From JAHIGH01 sp964564035 (lineage in GTDB: Bacteria; Patescibacteriota; Microgenomatia; Levybacterales; UBA12049), in assembly GCA_964564035.1 (NCBI GenBank), contig CAZLZN010000002.1, positions 1 through 64,000 on the forward strand: 64,000 nucleotides of DNA. The letters are read 5' to 3'. Positions 1-7,238 of the stretch are shown here, one piece after another (position 1 is the stretch's first letter; each line of letters starts with the position of its first letter). The notes beneath the pieces were generated by a model. The model was not told the origin of the DNA and ran no database searches. It saw only the letters and a list, made by a program, of their open reading frames with translations. Made by a program: the position numbers and the translations under genes.

Positions 1-44
1 ACTAAATAATTAATTTAACACTAAATCGGGAATCTTAATACAAA

Positions 45-446
45 ATGTTTAAATCCGCAGGCACCGTAAAGCCGGTCTTACACACAATAAAAGGGAAAGT
101 TATTAAAGGCAAAAATAGAGGCAAAAAACTGGGTATCCCGACTATCAATATGAAAACTGCGCAGGATATCCCTCACGGAGTTTATATATCGCGTATCAAA
201 ATTGAAAACATCCTGCACAATTCTGTAAGTTTTATTGGCGAAGCCAAGACATTTGATGAAAAAGAAGTATACCTTGAAACGCTTGTTTTTGATTTTGACC
301 GGGATGTTTACGATATACAAGTCGAAGTATTTTTAATAAAAAAACTCAGAGACAATATCAAATTTGCCTCCCCCACCGGGCTTGTTAGTCAAATTGATTA
401 TGATAAAAAACAGGCTTTGGACTTTTTTCGGAATAATCAATCCTGA
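45..446 (+). CDS. Stand-alone riboflavin kinase (flavokinase domain)
   Basis: Makes FMN from riboflavin and ATP in the cytoplasm. The 133 residues are only the C-terminal kinase half of bacterial RibF: the GKxxRGxxLGIPTIN element is at residues 22-35, the PxGVY turn at 43-47, and the ETLVFDF strand has Glu78 at the expected catalytic position. The N-terminal FAD-synthetase half is absent, so FAD must be made by another enzyme. The 3' end overlaps the convergent ecfT gene by 10 bp. That neighbour, with the rest of a riboflavin-type ECF transporter, supports a vitamin salvage module. The start is the first in-frame ATG. No strong ribosome site is seen. Confidence 0.88.
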   Translation: MFKSAGTVKPVLHTIKGKVIKGKNRGKKLGIPTINMKTAQDIPHGVYISRIKIENILHNSVSFIGEAKTFDEKEVYLETLVFDFDRDVYDIQVEVFLIKKLRDNIKFASPTGLVSQIDYDKKQALDFFRNNQS

Positions 447-1006
447 AATCCTCTCGAGATAATGGACTTGGACAATATCTCGGACCTCACAAACATGCGG
501 TTGATAAGCGGAATTATTAACGGCGCGAACGTTTTGAACAAATTCCATGATTTCATGCGCATGCCTCTTGATTTTTGCACAGCCGAAATTGTATCAGAAT
601 CACTAAGTACTCTCGGTATGAAATAGGCTGTTAAGCTAAGTATTAGTACCGCGTTTTTTGGCAGAAAGTAAAAAAATCTTATCAACTCGTAAAAAGATGT
701 AAAAGCCAGGAACGCAAACACGCTTGTACTAATCAAAACCAGCCTGATCCCTGCTGCAATCCCCAATTCAAGCCTGCTGTTCAAATCAACCGAAGTATTA
801 AAAATCAAATGAAACACTACTATAAATAAAGCCATAGGAATTATGATTTTCAGTCTTTTTTTCAGATTGCTTGTTGAAAAAAGACCCGCGGCTGTAAAGC
901 CTGCCATCAGCAGCACCAATCCCAAAATATTGTCAACTGCAAAAATTAAATAATTAACTAGCAAAAAAATAATTATTTTAAATAGCGTAAAAAATTCTGT
1001 CCTCAT
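437..1006 (-). CDS. ecfT: ECF transporter transmembrane (T) component
   Basis: Membrane scaffold of an energy-coupling-factor vitamin importer that couples the ATPase to the substrate-binding S protein. The 189-residue protein has several hydrophobic spans in its N-terminal half and a charged cytoplasmic C-terminal part with SRGM (in QKSRGMRMKS), matching the coupling-helix signature of EcfT proteins; a second SRGF occurs at the C-terminus. It is somewhat short for the family (usually about 250 residues). The start ATG overlaps the stop of the upstream ATPase gene (TTATGAGG), which indicates translational coupling. Confidence 0.82.
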   Translation of the reverse strand: MRTEFFTLFKIIIFLLVNYLIFAVDNILGLVLLMAGFTAAGLFSTSNLKKRLKIIIPMALFIVVFHLIFNTSVDLNSRLELGIAAGIRLVLISTSVFAFLAFTSFYELIRFFYFLPKNAVLILSLTAYFIPRVLSDSDTISAVQKSRGMRMKSWNLFKTFAPLIIPLINRMFVRSEILSKSIISRGFQD

Positions 1007-1746
1007 AAATTTCCCGGAATTTTGATGCCTTTATCGGATAAAAGCTTTTTATTTTTGAAAAATTCCTCGGTATTACCCCGGTGTATAATTTCGCCGCCGT
1101 CGATCAATATAACATTTTTCGCGAAATTATATAAAAAATCCGTATCATGCTCTATAACAATTATTGTTTTTCCATGAAACTGGTGAAGCTGAGACAATAA
1201 TTTATACAAATTAACGGCGCTTTTATAATCCAGCATGGCCGCCGGCTCATCAAGCACTATGTACTCCGTATCAAGCGCGAGGACACAAGCCAAAGCAACT
1301 TTCTGTTTTTCGCCAAGTGAGAGCGAATTTGGATCCCTTTTCTCAAATCCCACAAGCCCCACCGTTTTGAGAGAAGACACGATTATCTCGCTTGCATTCT
1401 TGATGCCGAAATTTTTCAGACCGAATTCGATTTCTTCCCGTACGCTCATATTAAAAAGCATAAAGTCCGGATTCTGAAATAGCATGCCGACTTTTCTGGC
1501 AAAAAAAGCAACAGATTCTTTTCTGGTATTTACCCCATCGACAAATACATTGCCGGTCATTTTGCCGCTGATTTCATGCGGGATCAGGCCGTTAAAAAGA
1601 AGCGATAGTGTTGTTTTGCCTGATCCGTTTACCCCTGTTATCCCCAAAAAAGAATTGGGTTCAATTTGTAGATTAATATTTTTCAGTAAAAGATCATGCT
1701 TGTGATATCTGTATGATAAATTATCGATCTGAATTCCTTTATTCAT
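1003..1746 (-). CDS. ecfA: ECF transporter ATP-binding protein
   Basis: ABC-type ATPase energising the ECF importer. Walker A GVNGSGKT is at residues 38-45, the Q-loop at FQNPDFM, the signature motif is LSLGEKQK (a usual variant of LSGGQ), Walker B is YIVLDEPAAML, and the switch histidine is in IEHDTD. The 247-residue length is normal for one ECF ATPase. Only one A subunit is encoded here, so it would act as a homodimer or pair with a subunit encoded elsewhere. Order on the minus strand is S, A, T. Confidence 0.9.
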   Translation of the reverse strand: MNKGIQIDNLSYRYHKHDLLLKNINLQIEPNSFLGITGVNGSGKTTLSLLFNGLIPHEISGKMTGNVFVDGVNTRKESVAFFARKVGMLFQNPDFMLFNMSVREEIEFGLKNFGIKNASEIIVSSLKTVGLVGFEKRDPNSLSLGEKQKVALACVLALDTEYIVLDEPAAMLDYKSAVNLYKLLSQLHQFHGKTIIVIEHDTDFLYNFAKNVILIDGGEIIHRGNTEEFFKNKKLLSDKGIKIPGNL

Positions 1747-1758
1747 AAAGCGGAGACA

Positions 1759-2337
1759 TTATTCGGCTTTATCTGTGCCGTAGCGGATAAGTCCAAATTT
1801 ATAAACGAGCGCCCAGGCCAAAAATACGTCAACAATTGACTGAACTACATTAAACAAAGCAATAATATACCATGGGATAGCCGTCATTGCCTGCTCCGGT
1901 GTCATTTTGGTCCAGATTGGGATCGCGTAATAATAATTGATCGGAATAACAATAATACACCTGATAATTATTGCGATCACCAGAGGTGCTAATAGATTTC
2001 TGAAATCCCTGTAGTAACCCAGCTTTTTTTTCTGACTGGTAAGCCATATTCCGAGGATTATCCATATAGGCAAACTTGCGATCCATTTCATGCTGGCCCC
2101 GAGCCAGGTTTCAGGAGCAAAAAGAGTTATAATCACGGCTCCTATGAGTGAAACAATAAACGCAATACGCAGTCCGAAAAGAAAGAGCGCTATAAGCCAG
2201 GTCACGGCAACGATATCTATCCACATTCCCCATTGAGGAGACATATAACCTATGTGGATGATCTGAACAACAGCGGATATCGCGGCAAGTCCGGCGGCAA
2301 TTACGATTTCTCGTGTTTTTAATCGGTTTTTATTCAT
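1759..2337 (-). CDS. ECF transporter S component, probably riboflavin-specific (RibU-like)
   Basis: Hydrophobic 192-residue membrane protein with about six predicted spans, the size and layout of ECF substrate-binding S components. It is the first gene of the S-A-T operon. The ribosome site AGAAGGA lies four bases before the ATG. Riboflavin specificity is inferred from the convergent riboflavin kinase and the FMN-riboswitch-like leader upstream, not from a residue-level match, because S components diverge strongly. Another vitamin precursor remains possible. Confidence 0.7.
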   Translation of the reverse strand: MNKNRLKTREIVIAAGLAAISAVVQIIHIGYMSPQWGMWIDIVAVTWLIALFLFGLRIAFIVSLIGAVIITLFAPETWLGASMKWIASLPIWIILGIWLTSQKKKLGYYRDFRNLLAPLVIAIIIRCIIVIPINYYYAIPIWTKMTPEQAMTAIPWYIIALFNVVQSIVDVFLAWALVYKFGLIRYGTDKAE

Positions 2338-2370
2338 ATTTCCTTCTTATCTCTATCTATACAGATAGAC

Positions 2371-2523
2371 GGTAAGCTTAGCCTACCTCCCGACTATACG
2401 GTCGCTTTCTGAATTACACAGACTCATCCCCGCTCAGCGGGGTCGTAGAGTTACCCCGCATTGCGGGGATCACTACCGATACTGAATTGCCTCGCCCCGC
2501 TGACGTTTCAGCGAAAGAGGGTC
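2371..2523 (-). promoter_or_regulatory. Structured leader resembling a diverged FMN riboswitch
   Basis: On the minus strand, between promoter and S-component start, the leader keeps landmarks of the FMN aptamer in order: GGGGC (2494-2498), CGGUAGUGAU, a hairpin UCUG-UGUAAUU-CAGA (2408-2422; canonical loop UGAAAUU), and GCGACCGUAUAGUCGGGAGG (2386-2405), which matches the canonical 3' GCCGACAGUAUAGUCUGGAUG. Two CCCCGC/GCGGGG hairpins (2428-2442, 2453-2467) fill the middle. The P2 stem pairs poorly. A strong hairpin (2490-2520) would compete for GGGGC and could be the alternative fold. No T-tract terminator is seen, so control may be translational. Confidence 0.45.
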
Positions 2524-2547
2524 ACAGATCCCTGAAAGAATAAATTT

Positions 2548-2576
2548 ATGATAGCCCTTAAGCTAAGTCTTGTCAA
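2548..2576 (-). promoter_or_regulatory. Sigma70-type promoter of the ECF operon
   Basis: On the minus strand, TTGACA (2576-2571) and TATCAT (2553-2548) are separated by exactly 17 bp. Transcription would begin near 2541, about 200 nt before the S-component ATG, leaving room for the structured leader. Confidence 0.75.
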
Positions 2577-2595
2577 TATGAAAAAGCCAACATTC

Positions 2596-2626
2596 TTGCT
2601 TAATTCTTAAAATTCAGCTATATAAT
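2596..2626 (+). promoter_or_regulatory. Promoter for the rhomboid gene
   Basis: TTGCTT (2596-2601) is followed after 17 bp by TATATA (2619-2624), or after 19 bp by TATAAT (2621-2626). It lies 14 bp before the ATG at 2640, with AAGAAG between as a weak ribosome site. Confidence 0.5.
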
Positions 2627-2639
2627 AAGAAGAAATTAT

Positions 2640-3317
2640 ATGTTTCCAATTTCAGATTCAATCTCTACCAGCAGATTCCCCTTTGTAACATTATTAATAA
2701 TCGGCATCACTACTTATGTTTTTTATATGCAGATAACAGGCGGAAATATGGAAGACTTGATTACTTTGAATGCTCTTGTGCCGGCCGACATTGACTTTGC
2801 GCGCCCCGAAACGCTCATGCCGTTTATTACCGCGATATTTTTACATGGAGGCTTTCTGCATATACTTTCAAATATGTGGTTCTTGTGGATTTTCGGCGAT
2901 GATGTCGAAGATTATCTAAACCCTTTTCTTTTTTTAGTTTTGTATTTCACAGCCGGGATTATCGGTAATTATGTCCAGTACGCGTTTATGCCCGATTCCC
3001 CGATCCCCATGATTGGAGCATCCGGCGCCGTAGCGGGCATTCTCGGATGTTATTATATTTTGTTTCCCCACTCAAGCGTGAGAACCCTGGTATTTATATT
3101 CTTTTTTGTAACTATTATAAATATCAGCGCGCCTATAATGCTTGGGTACTGGTTTATACTGCAGTTATTTTCAGGAATTGCGTCAATTCCCGAACTTGGC
3201 TCACAGGGGGGAGTCGCTTTTTGGGCGCACGCCGGCGGTTTCATGACAGGAGTTATTTTTGGTATGATGTTCAGAAGAAAAACAACCTGGCACGAGAATT
3301 TGACTCGAATAGGATAA
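2640..3317 (+). CDS. Rhomboid-family intramembrane serine protease
   Basis: Six-span membrane protease that cleaves single-pass membrane proteins within the bilayer. The catalytic serine is Ser128 in GASGAVAG; the catalytic histidine is His197 in AHAGGF. The family's conserved N-terminal landmarks HGGFLHILSNMWFLWIFG are also present, including the oxyanion-region His/Asn. At 225 residues it is a compact bacterial rhomboid without extra domains. It is the first gene of a plus-strand run with two small proteins. Substrates cannot be inferred. Confidence 0.92.
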   Translation: MFPISDSISTSRFPFVTLLIIGITTYVFYMQITGGNMEDLITLNALVPADIDFARPETLMPFITAIFLHGGFLHILSNMWFLWIFGDDVEDYLNPFLFLVLYFTAGIIGNYVQYAFMPDSPIPMIGASGAVAGILGCYYILFPHSSVRTLVFIFFFVTIINISAPIMLGYWFILQLFSGIASIPELGSQGGVAFWAHAGGFMTGVIFGMMFRRKTTWHENLTRIG

Positions 3318-3333
3318 TTTTTTAAACAAATAT

Positions 3334-3543
3334 ATGAATTTCGGAAAAGAACTGATAATTATCGGATCTATAATTATAATAATAGGTATTATTATGAACC
3401 TGGGAGGTTTGAATTCCCTGCCCAAACTGCCGGGAGACATTTATATCAAAAAAGACAATTTCACATTCTATTTCCCCCTAATGACATCATTAATTCTAAG
3501 CGCTATAATATCTTTAATACTATTTGTATTCTTTCGAAAATAG
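3334..3543 (+). CDS. DUF2905-family small membrane protein
   Basis: A 69-residue protein with two hydrophobic spans (about residues 5-25 and 47-66) around the family-typical segment LPKLPGDIYIKKDNFTFYFP, the hallmark of DUF2905. Function is unknown. It starts 16 bp after the rhomboid stop and is probably cotranscribed. Membrane location is predicted from hydropathy. Confidence 0.8.
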   Translation: MNFGKELIIIGSIIIIIGIIMNLGGLNSLPKLPGDIYIKKDNFTFYFPLMTSLILSAIISLILFVFFRK

Positions 3544-3563
3544 ACTTTCGACTTTCGACTTAT
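3541..3563 (+). repeat. Short GACTTTC tandem repeat
   Basis: Three near-identical heptamers (GACTTTC, GACTTTC, GACTTAT) fill the spacer between the DUF2905 stop and the next gene. It is of the same style as the TTTTGACTTTTAAC repeat 350 bp downstream. Confidence 0.6.
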
Positions 3564-3568
3564 TTTTT

Positions 3569-3802
3569 ATGTATTACTCTTCTCATTGTCCATATTGCAA
3601 TAGAATTTTTTACGTTTATGCATCTGATAAAACCACGGCTTCACAGTCTTTGTATGCAGGGATAAAACAACATTTGATTGATTATGATGAAGATCGCAAA
3701 GAACACAAACTCGATGACGGTCCCGATGCTGATTCGGCAGAGATCTATAATGAAATGATCGAATCATCCGAGCCTCCGTCCGGCGGATACCCTTTGAAAT
3801 AG
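3569..3802 (+). CDS. Small CPYC-containing protein
   Basis: A 77-residue acidic protein beginning MYYSSHCPYCNRIF. The single CPYC pair may bind zinc or be redox active; no second cysteine pair is present, so a full zinc ribbon is not formed by one chain. I choose the ATG at 3569 because the earlier in-frame ATG (3524) overlaps the preceding gene and would code a GACTTTC repeat. The C-terminus (PPSGGYPLK) is polar. I do not recognise the family. No clear ribosome site. Confidence 0.55.
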   Translation: MYYSSHCPYCNRIFYVYASDKTTASQSLYAGIKQHLIDYDEDRKEHKLDDGPDADSAEIYNEMIESSEPPSGGYPLK

Positions 3803-3899
3803 ATTTAGCTTCAAAATCTTGTATCCCCCAGCCTCAATATGATATACTCAATTTGTTAAAATCATTATTGTAGAAGCAACAGTTTATCATTCAATCAGC

Positions 3900-3932
3900 T
3901 TTTGACTTTTAACTTTTGACTTTTAACTTTTT
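3900..3932 (+). repeat. Low-complexity tandem repeat (14-bp unit)
   Basis: The unit TTTTGACTTTTAAC occurs twice in a row and begins a third time, immediately before the tRNA-His gene. It can be read as alternating TTTTGAC and TTTTAAC heptamers. AT-rich heptad-like arrays of this kind sit in several spacers of this window. Confidence 0.8.
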
Positions 3933-3934
3933 AC

Positions 3935-4007
3935 GGTGGATGTAGTTCAACAGCAGAACGCCAGATTGTGGATCTGGAGGTCGCGGGGGCAGCACCCGTC
4001 TTCCACC
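3935..4007 (+). tRNA. tRNA-His (GTG) with atypical D and T loops
   Basis: Full cloverleaf: encoded G-1 (3935) opposite C73, acceptor GTGGATG/CTTCCAC (one U-U mismatch), D stem GTTC/GAAC, anticodon stem CCAGA/TCTGG with loop TTGTGGA (anticodon GTG), T stem GCGGG/CCCGT. The D loop is AACAGCA, so G18 is replaced by A while G19 remains; the T loop is GGCAGCA instead of TTCRANY, so T54 and T55 are lost while C56 remains. CCA is not fully encoded and must be added by the cca product (29428-30801). The C73:G-1 pair fits histidine identity. Confidence 0.88.
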
Positions 4008-4295
4008 CATTTTTTTGCAAAAAAATGCCCTGAGCCTGCCGAAGGGCTATTATGCCCCTCGCTCATGGCTTGCAGCCGGCCAATTTATAAGTGATAAATT
4101 TAAGAATAAAAGCGATACTTCTCACGTCTCAAAAAGTCTCTCATATTTTGTAGTATAAATTGAATTATAAAACCACTATACTCGTATATCTAAATGCCAT
4201 CGTGGCTCCCAGGTGGTTTTTAACTGACACCGCGCTCTAAATTGGGTGATCGCTCTTGCATACCCCCACAGGCAACGCTATACTAACAGATAAAT
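4008..4295. other. Non-coding stretch with palindrome, dispersed repeat and long-loop inverted repeat
   Basis: No gene is supported here. It starts with a perfect 20-bp palindrome CATTTTTTTGCAAAAAAATG (4008-4027). This abuts GCCCTGAGCCTGCCGAAGGGC (4027-4047), a hairpin-forming motif I remember as a dispersed intergenic repeat in many unrelated bacteria. Further on, AAAACCAC (4169-4176) and GTGGTTTT (4213-4220) form an inverted repeat with a 36-nt loop ending in T residues, a possible terminator-like hairpin. Confidence 0.6.
4027..4047 (+). repeat. Dispersed CCTGAGCCTGCCGAAGG-type repeat
   Basis: The arms GCCCT and AGGGC can pair around a GAGCCTGCCGA loop. Only one copy is in the window; repeat status comes from memory of the same motif in other genomes. 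Confidence 0.45.
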
Positions 4296-5012
4296 ATGGC
4301 ATATAGAGTTAGAGATTCATCGACTGATAGGGGTGTTCTCGAAGACATTAATGAAATACCAGACATGTGTCCTGCATGCGACCATGCAATTGAACCTATC
4401 TTTTGTTACCAATTTGGAGTAGACACGTGGCGGGAATATGATGGGTTTCTTCAGGTCGTATTTCGTTGTCCACGAGTTAAATGCCAAAGACTCTTTATAG
4501 CGTTATATGGTGCTGAACGAGGTTATAGGGGACAACCCAATTTAGTTCTTAGGAAGTCTTACCTGATGGATGTGATTGAGTTTGAAGAATTTAGCGAGAT
4601 AATTGCAAATGTGTCAAGCAAGTTTGCTCAAATATACAATCAAGCGAAAGCAGTAGAAGATAACAATCTGCTATTAATTGCAGGACCAGGATACCGAAAA
4701 GCATTAGAGTTTTTAGTAAAAGACTATCTCATAAAGTCAAATCCAGAAAACCATGACAAAATAAAAAAAATGCAGCTACGTGATGCAATAAAACTATTTA
4801 CTGATGCAAGAATAGAGGCATGCGCCTCACGTGCTGCATGGCTAGGAAATGATGAAACTCACTACGTTCGAAAATGGGAGGATAGAGACCTACATGATCT
4901 TAAGACTTTAATAAAAATGGTCGTTGACTGGATTGACTTAGTTGAACGTTCAAAGGAATACGTAACAGCAATGCCATCTCCTCCGCCACCCGGAATTAAA
5001 GCAGATAAATAA
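4296..5012 (+). CDS. DUF4145 domain protein with N-terminal zinc-ribbon-like segment
   Basis: A 238-residue soluble protein. Residues 24-70 hold CPACDH and CPRVKC, which could ligate one zinc. Residues about 100-215 match the DUF4145 pattern (YNQAKAVEDNNLLLIAGPGYRKALEFLVKDYL, then a second conserved segment AAWLGNDETHYVRKW). DUF4145 proteins often accompany restriction and other defence genes, but no such partner is adjacent. The gene sits alone after about 290 bp of non-coding DNA and a tRNA, and its codon use feels more mixed than its neighbours, so it may be a recent arrival. Function unknown. Confidence 0.75.
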   Translation: MAYRVRDSSTDRGVLEDINEIPDMCPACDHAIEPIFCYQFGVDTWREYDGFLQVVFRCPRVKCQRLFIALYGAERGYRGQPNLVLRKSYLMDVIEFEEFSEIIANVSSKFAQIYNQAKAVEDNNLLLIAGPGYRKALEFLVKDYLIKSNPENHDKIKKMQLRDAIKLFTDARIEACASRAAWLGNDETHYVRKWEDRDLHDLKTLIKMVVDWIDLVERSKEYVTAMPSPPPPGIKADK

Positions 5013-5145
5013 ACGTTAAAAGGATTACGCAAAATTATAGAGAAGCGAAAGTGGTGTGATAAAATACAAGCTGGGAGGGAGAAAATCTTCTGTTATAGGT
5101 TCAAATGTCATTCGGTAGGCTTCTCCAGGTTTAAAGCCGCTTTTA
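5013..5145. other. Convergent spacer, nothing recognised
   Basis: 133 bp between the DUF4145 stop and the DUF2975 stop on the opposite strand. I see no clear terminator hairpin or small gene. Confidence 0.5.
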
Positions 5146-5640
5146 CTAGACTATCAATTTATTCTCGGCCTTCAGAGATATAGCCTCTATCAGAATTTTT
5201 TTAAGCAGATCAATAAATACAGCCATTACACTTGTTATAAATATAAACGCAATACTAAGCGGTATCACAAAAGTCACATCTTCCCGCGGATCCATTATTC
5301 TCGCCAGAATTAAAGACGTCATTGCGGCTAACAAAACTAATATCATGAATGCCATAGTGCAATTTTTAATATATTGTAATGCCCTAACACTGCTTTTAGT
5401 AAAAGCTTTATTTTTAGCAATCAAATTCAATAATTTATGACTATAGAAAAGTGCGACAAAGAACGGTATCGAAAGCGTATATGCACCGGTTAGTACAGCA
5501 AATATCGAAAATAAATCTAAAGGTTTATTAACGGATTCTTCGCGAAGCAGTTCAGGCACTAAAATAATACATACGCTCAGACCCGCAAGAGCAGTTAGAT
5601 AAATTACAATTTTTGCAAAGATAATAGTTTTATTATTCAT
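5146..5640 (-). CDS. DUF2975-family membrane protein (distal copy)
   Basis: A 164-residue protein with four predicted spans, ending with the family-typical ISLKAENKLIV tail, where the paralog upstream ends VNIKFENDLTV. The start at 5640 (MNNKTIIF) is fixed by AAGGAG overlapping the stop codon of the preceding XRE gene, seven bases before ATG; a longer reading frame upstream would run through that gene. DUF2975 proteins are commonly encoded next to a YozG-like XRE regulator, as here. Role unknown; a membrane sensor or partner of the regulator is an inference. Confidence 0.8.
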   Translation of the reverse strand: MNNKTIIFAKIVIYLTALAGLSVCIILVPELLREESVNKPLDLFSIFAVLTGAYTLSIPFFVALFYSHKLLNLIAKNKAFTKSSVRALQYIKNCTMAFMILVLLAAMTSLILARIMDPREDVTFVIPLSIAFIFITSVMAVFIDLLKKILIEAISLKAENKLIV

Positions 5641-5644
5641 ATAT

Positions 5645-5848
5645 TTACTCCTTATGTTCCAAGATGTCGCCGGGCTGACAATCCAAAGCTTTACATATAG
5701 CATCAAGCGTTGAGAAGCGTATGGCCTTCGCTTTGCCGTTTTTTAAAATGGACAAATTTGCCATAGTTATTCCGACCTTGTCAGTGAGCTCACCAACGCT
5801 CATTTTTCTCTTCGCCAGCATTATATCAATATTAATTATAATTGCCAT
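5645..5848 (-). CDS. XRE/Cro-CI family regulator, YozG-like
   Basis: A 67-residue single helix-turn-helix domain: VGELTDKVGITMANLSILKNGKAKAIRFSTLDAICKALDC with the usual C-terminal QPGDILEH. This is the short YozG-type DNA-binding protein. It sits between two DUF2975 genes in the same orientation, separated from them by about 10 and 4 bp, so all three form one operon. Autoregulation is likely for this class but no operator was identified. Confidence 0.85.
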   Translation of the reverse strand: MAIIINIDIMLAKRKMSVGELTDKVGITMANLSILKNGKAKAIRFSTLDAICKALDCQPGDILEHKE

Positions 5849-5857
5849 AATATTTGT

Positions 5858-6322
5858 TTATACTGTCAGATCGTTTTCAAATTTAATATTTACTATATTT
5901 TGTAATAATTGCTGAAATATTGCCGAAGCAGTAGCTATAACAAGCGGTGCAAATATTAAAATAAACCCTATGAAAGCGACTCCGGGTGCATCGTCCATTT
6001 GAGCAACCATAAAAATATAAGGCATACCAATTATATAAAAAACACTGATGCTAAAAGCGCAAAATTTGATATTTCTCAAGATATTGACGGAGTCGGGTGA
6101 AAAAACTAAGCTTTTGTCTATATTATTTAATAATCTCAAACCCTGATATAAACCTATAAAAAACGGGATAGCAGGTAAATACATTCCTAACAGGATCGGA
6201 AGATATGCACCCGCCTCTCCTGAATTTATTATTGTAGGTAGTACAGATATACAAAGCGCTAGAACAGTAATCCCGAATAACCCAATAATAAGTTTTAAAA
6301 ACGTTGTTGAACCGAGTTTCAT
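5858..6322 (-). CDS. DUF2975-family membrane protein (proximal copy)
   Basis: A 154-residue four-span protein, paralogous to the product of 5146-5640: same length class, same span spacing, and a matching C-terminal segment (QLLQNIVNIKFENDLTV). It is the first gene of the three-gene operon. No cysteine cluster or catalytic motif is seen. Upstream, the -10 region is AT-rich but no strong promoter stands out. Confidence 0.72.
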   Translation of the reverse strand: MKLGSTTFLKLIIGLFGITVLALCISVLPTIINSGEAGAYLPILLGMYLPAIPFFIGLYQGLRLLNNIDKSLVFSPDSVNILRNIKFCAFSISVFYIIGMPYIFMVAQMDDAPGVAFIGFILIFAPLVIATASAIFQQLLQNIVNIKFENDLTV

Positions 6323-6408
6323 AATTTACCAATAAACCCATATTAACATTGTATTTATTGTTTGTCAATATATATTTATTGAAATACAGTAAAAAGTGGC
6401 TATCAAAT

Positions 6409-7089
6409 TTACTTATGATGATTACGGCGTTTTATCAATAGGAACAGCATTAGGCTAATTGGAATTAAATAAAATAAACCCCCATACACAAAATAATTTA
6501 AATACTCTTTTAAAATCCCGCTCGTCCCCGCCATGCCCGCGATATCATAAATCTCCCATGGCTGTTTTATCAAATAATGCTGAAAATATTCATGAAATAA
6601 TTTAGGAATCGCTATAACAGCTAGCACCGCAATCATAATTTTACCGGAAGTGAATAGTAGATCTTTTTTAGTAATATTTAAAAATAACAAATAGAAAATT
6701 ACAAAATTTTCAAAAATATTTGGAAAAATTAGAAGCAAATATCTTTCATGAAATATACTAAACAATATAACCCCAACCGTTCTATAAGCCAAAAATGCTA
6801 GAGCCGTATATTTCACTTTGATATCTTTGAGCCCTAAAACAACTGCGGCTATAAAAAACTGATAATAAATATCAAGCGCTTTATCCCAATTCTGGTAAAA
6901 TTCATAATCATCTCCTTCTGAAAGATCGACCAGCTTCCAGTCGTACATATCGGCAAGAATGGAGAGTAAAATCCCTGACAATTTGTAGCGCAGAATGATG
7001 AGCGGAATAATTAACCTGATCAGAGTAATCAATATCGGAAACTCCAAAAACATAGCAATTTTATAGCATAAAAGATACACTGATAACAA
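6409..7089 (-). CDS. Polytopic membrane protein of unknown function
   Basis: A 226-residue protein with about six hydrophobic segments and a basic C-terminal tail (IKRRNHHK). I recognise no family motif. A downstream ATG (about 7053, MFLEFPIL) is an alternative start; neither has a clear ribosome site. It stands alone between the DUF2975 operon and the divergent AAA+ gene. Acidic loop residues 51-60 (DLSEGDDYEF) may face outside. Confidence 0.6.
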   Translation of the reverse strand: MLSVYLLCYKIAMFLEFPILITLIRLIIPLIILRYKLSGILLSILADMYDWKLVDLSEGDDYEFYQNWDKALDIYYQFFIAAVVLGLKDIKVKYTALAFLAYRTVGVILFSIFHERYLLLIFPNIFENFVIFYLLFLNITKKDLLFTSGKIMIAVLAVIAIPKLFHEYFQHYLIKQPWEIYDIAGMAGTSGILKEYLNYFVYGGLFYLIPISLMLFLLIKRRNHHK

Positions 7090-7238
7090 TTAGATTTCGT
7101 AAATATTAGAGAAAAATATTATAAAATTTTTTTTAGCTTTTAGTTCTTTTAAAGACACTTCCAAAAATTGCAATAAAAATATATTATTATTGCATTTAAA
7201 TACAAAAATTATATAATACAAATCAAATTATAAATAAT

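Noticed and set aside
3900..3932. CRISPR-like repeats
   Set aside because: Units are 7/14 bp in direct tandem with no spacers and no cas genes nearby. I see no CRISPR array anywhere in the window.
4008..4027. Terminator after tRNA-His
   Set aside because: The palindrome is A/T only apart from a central GC and the ends; the stem would be weak and has no loop. It may still aid 3' processing, but I cannot support it as a terminator.
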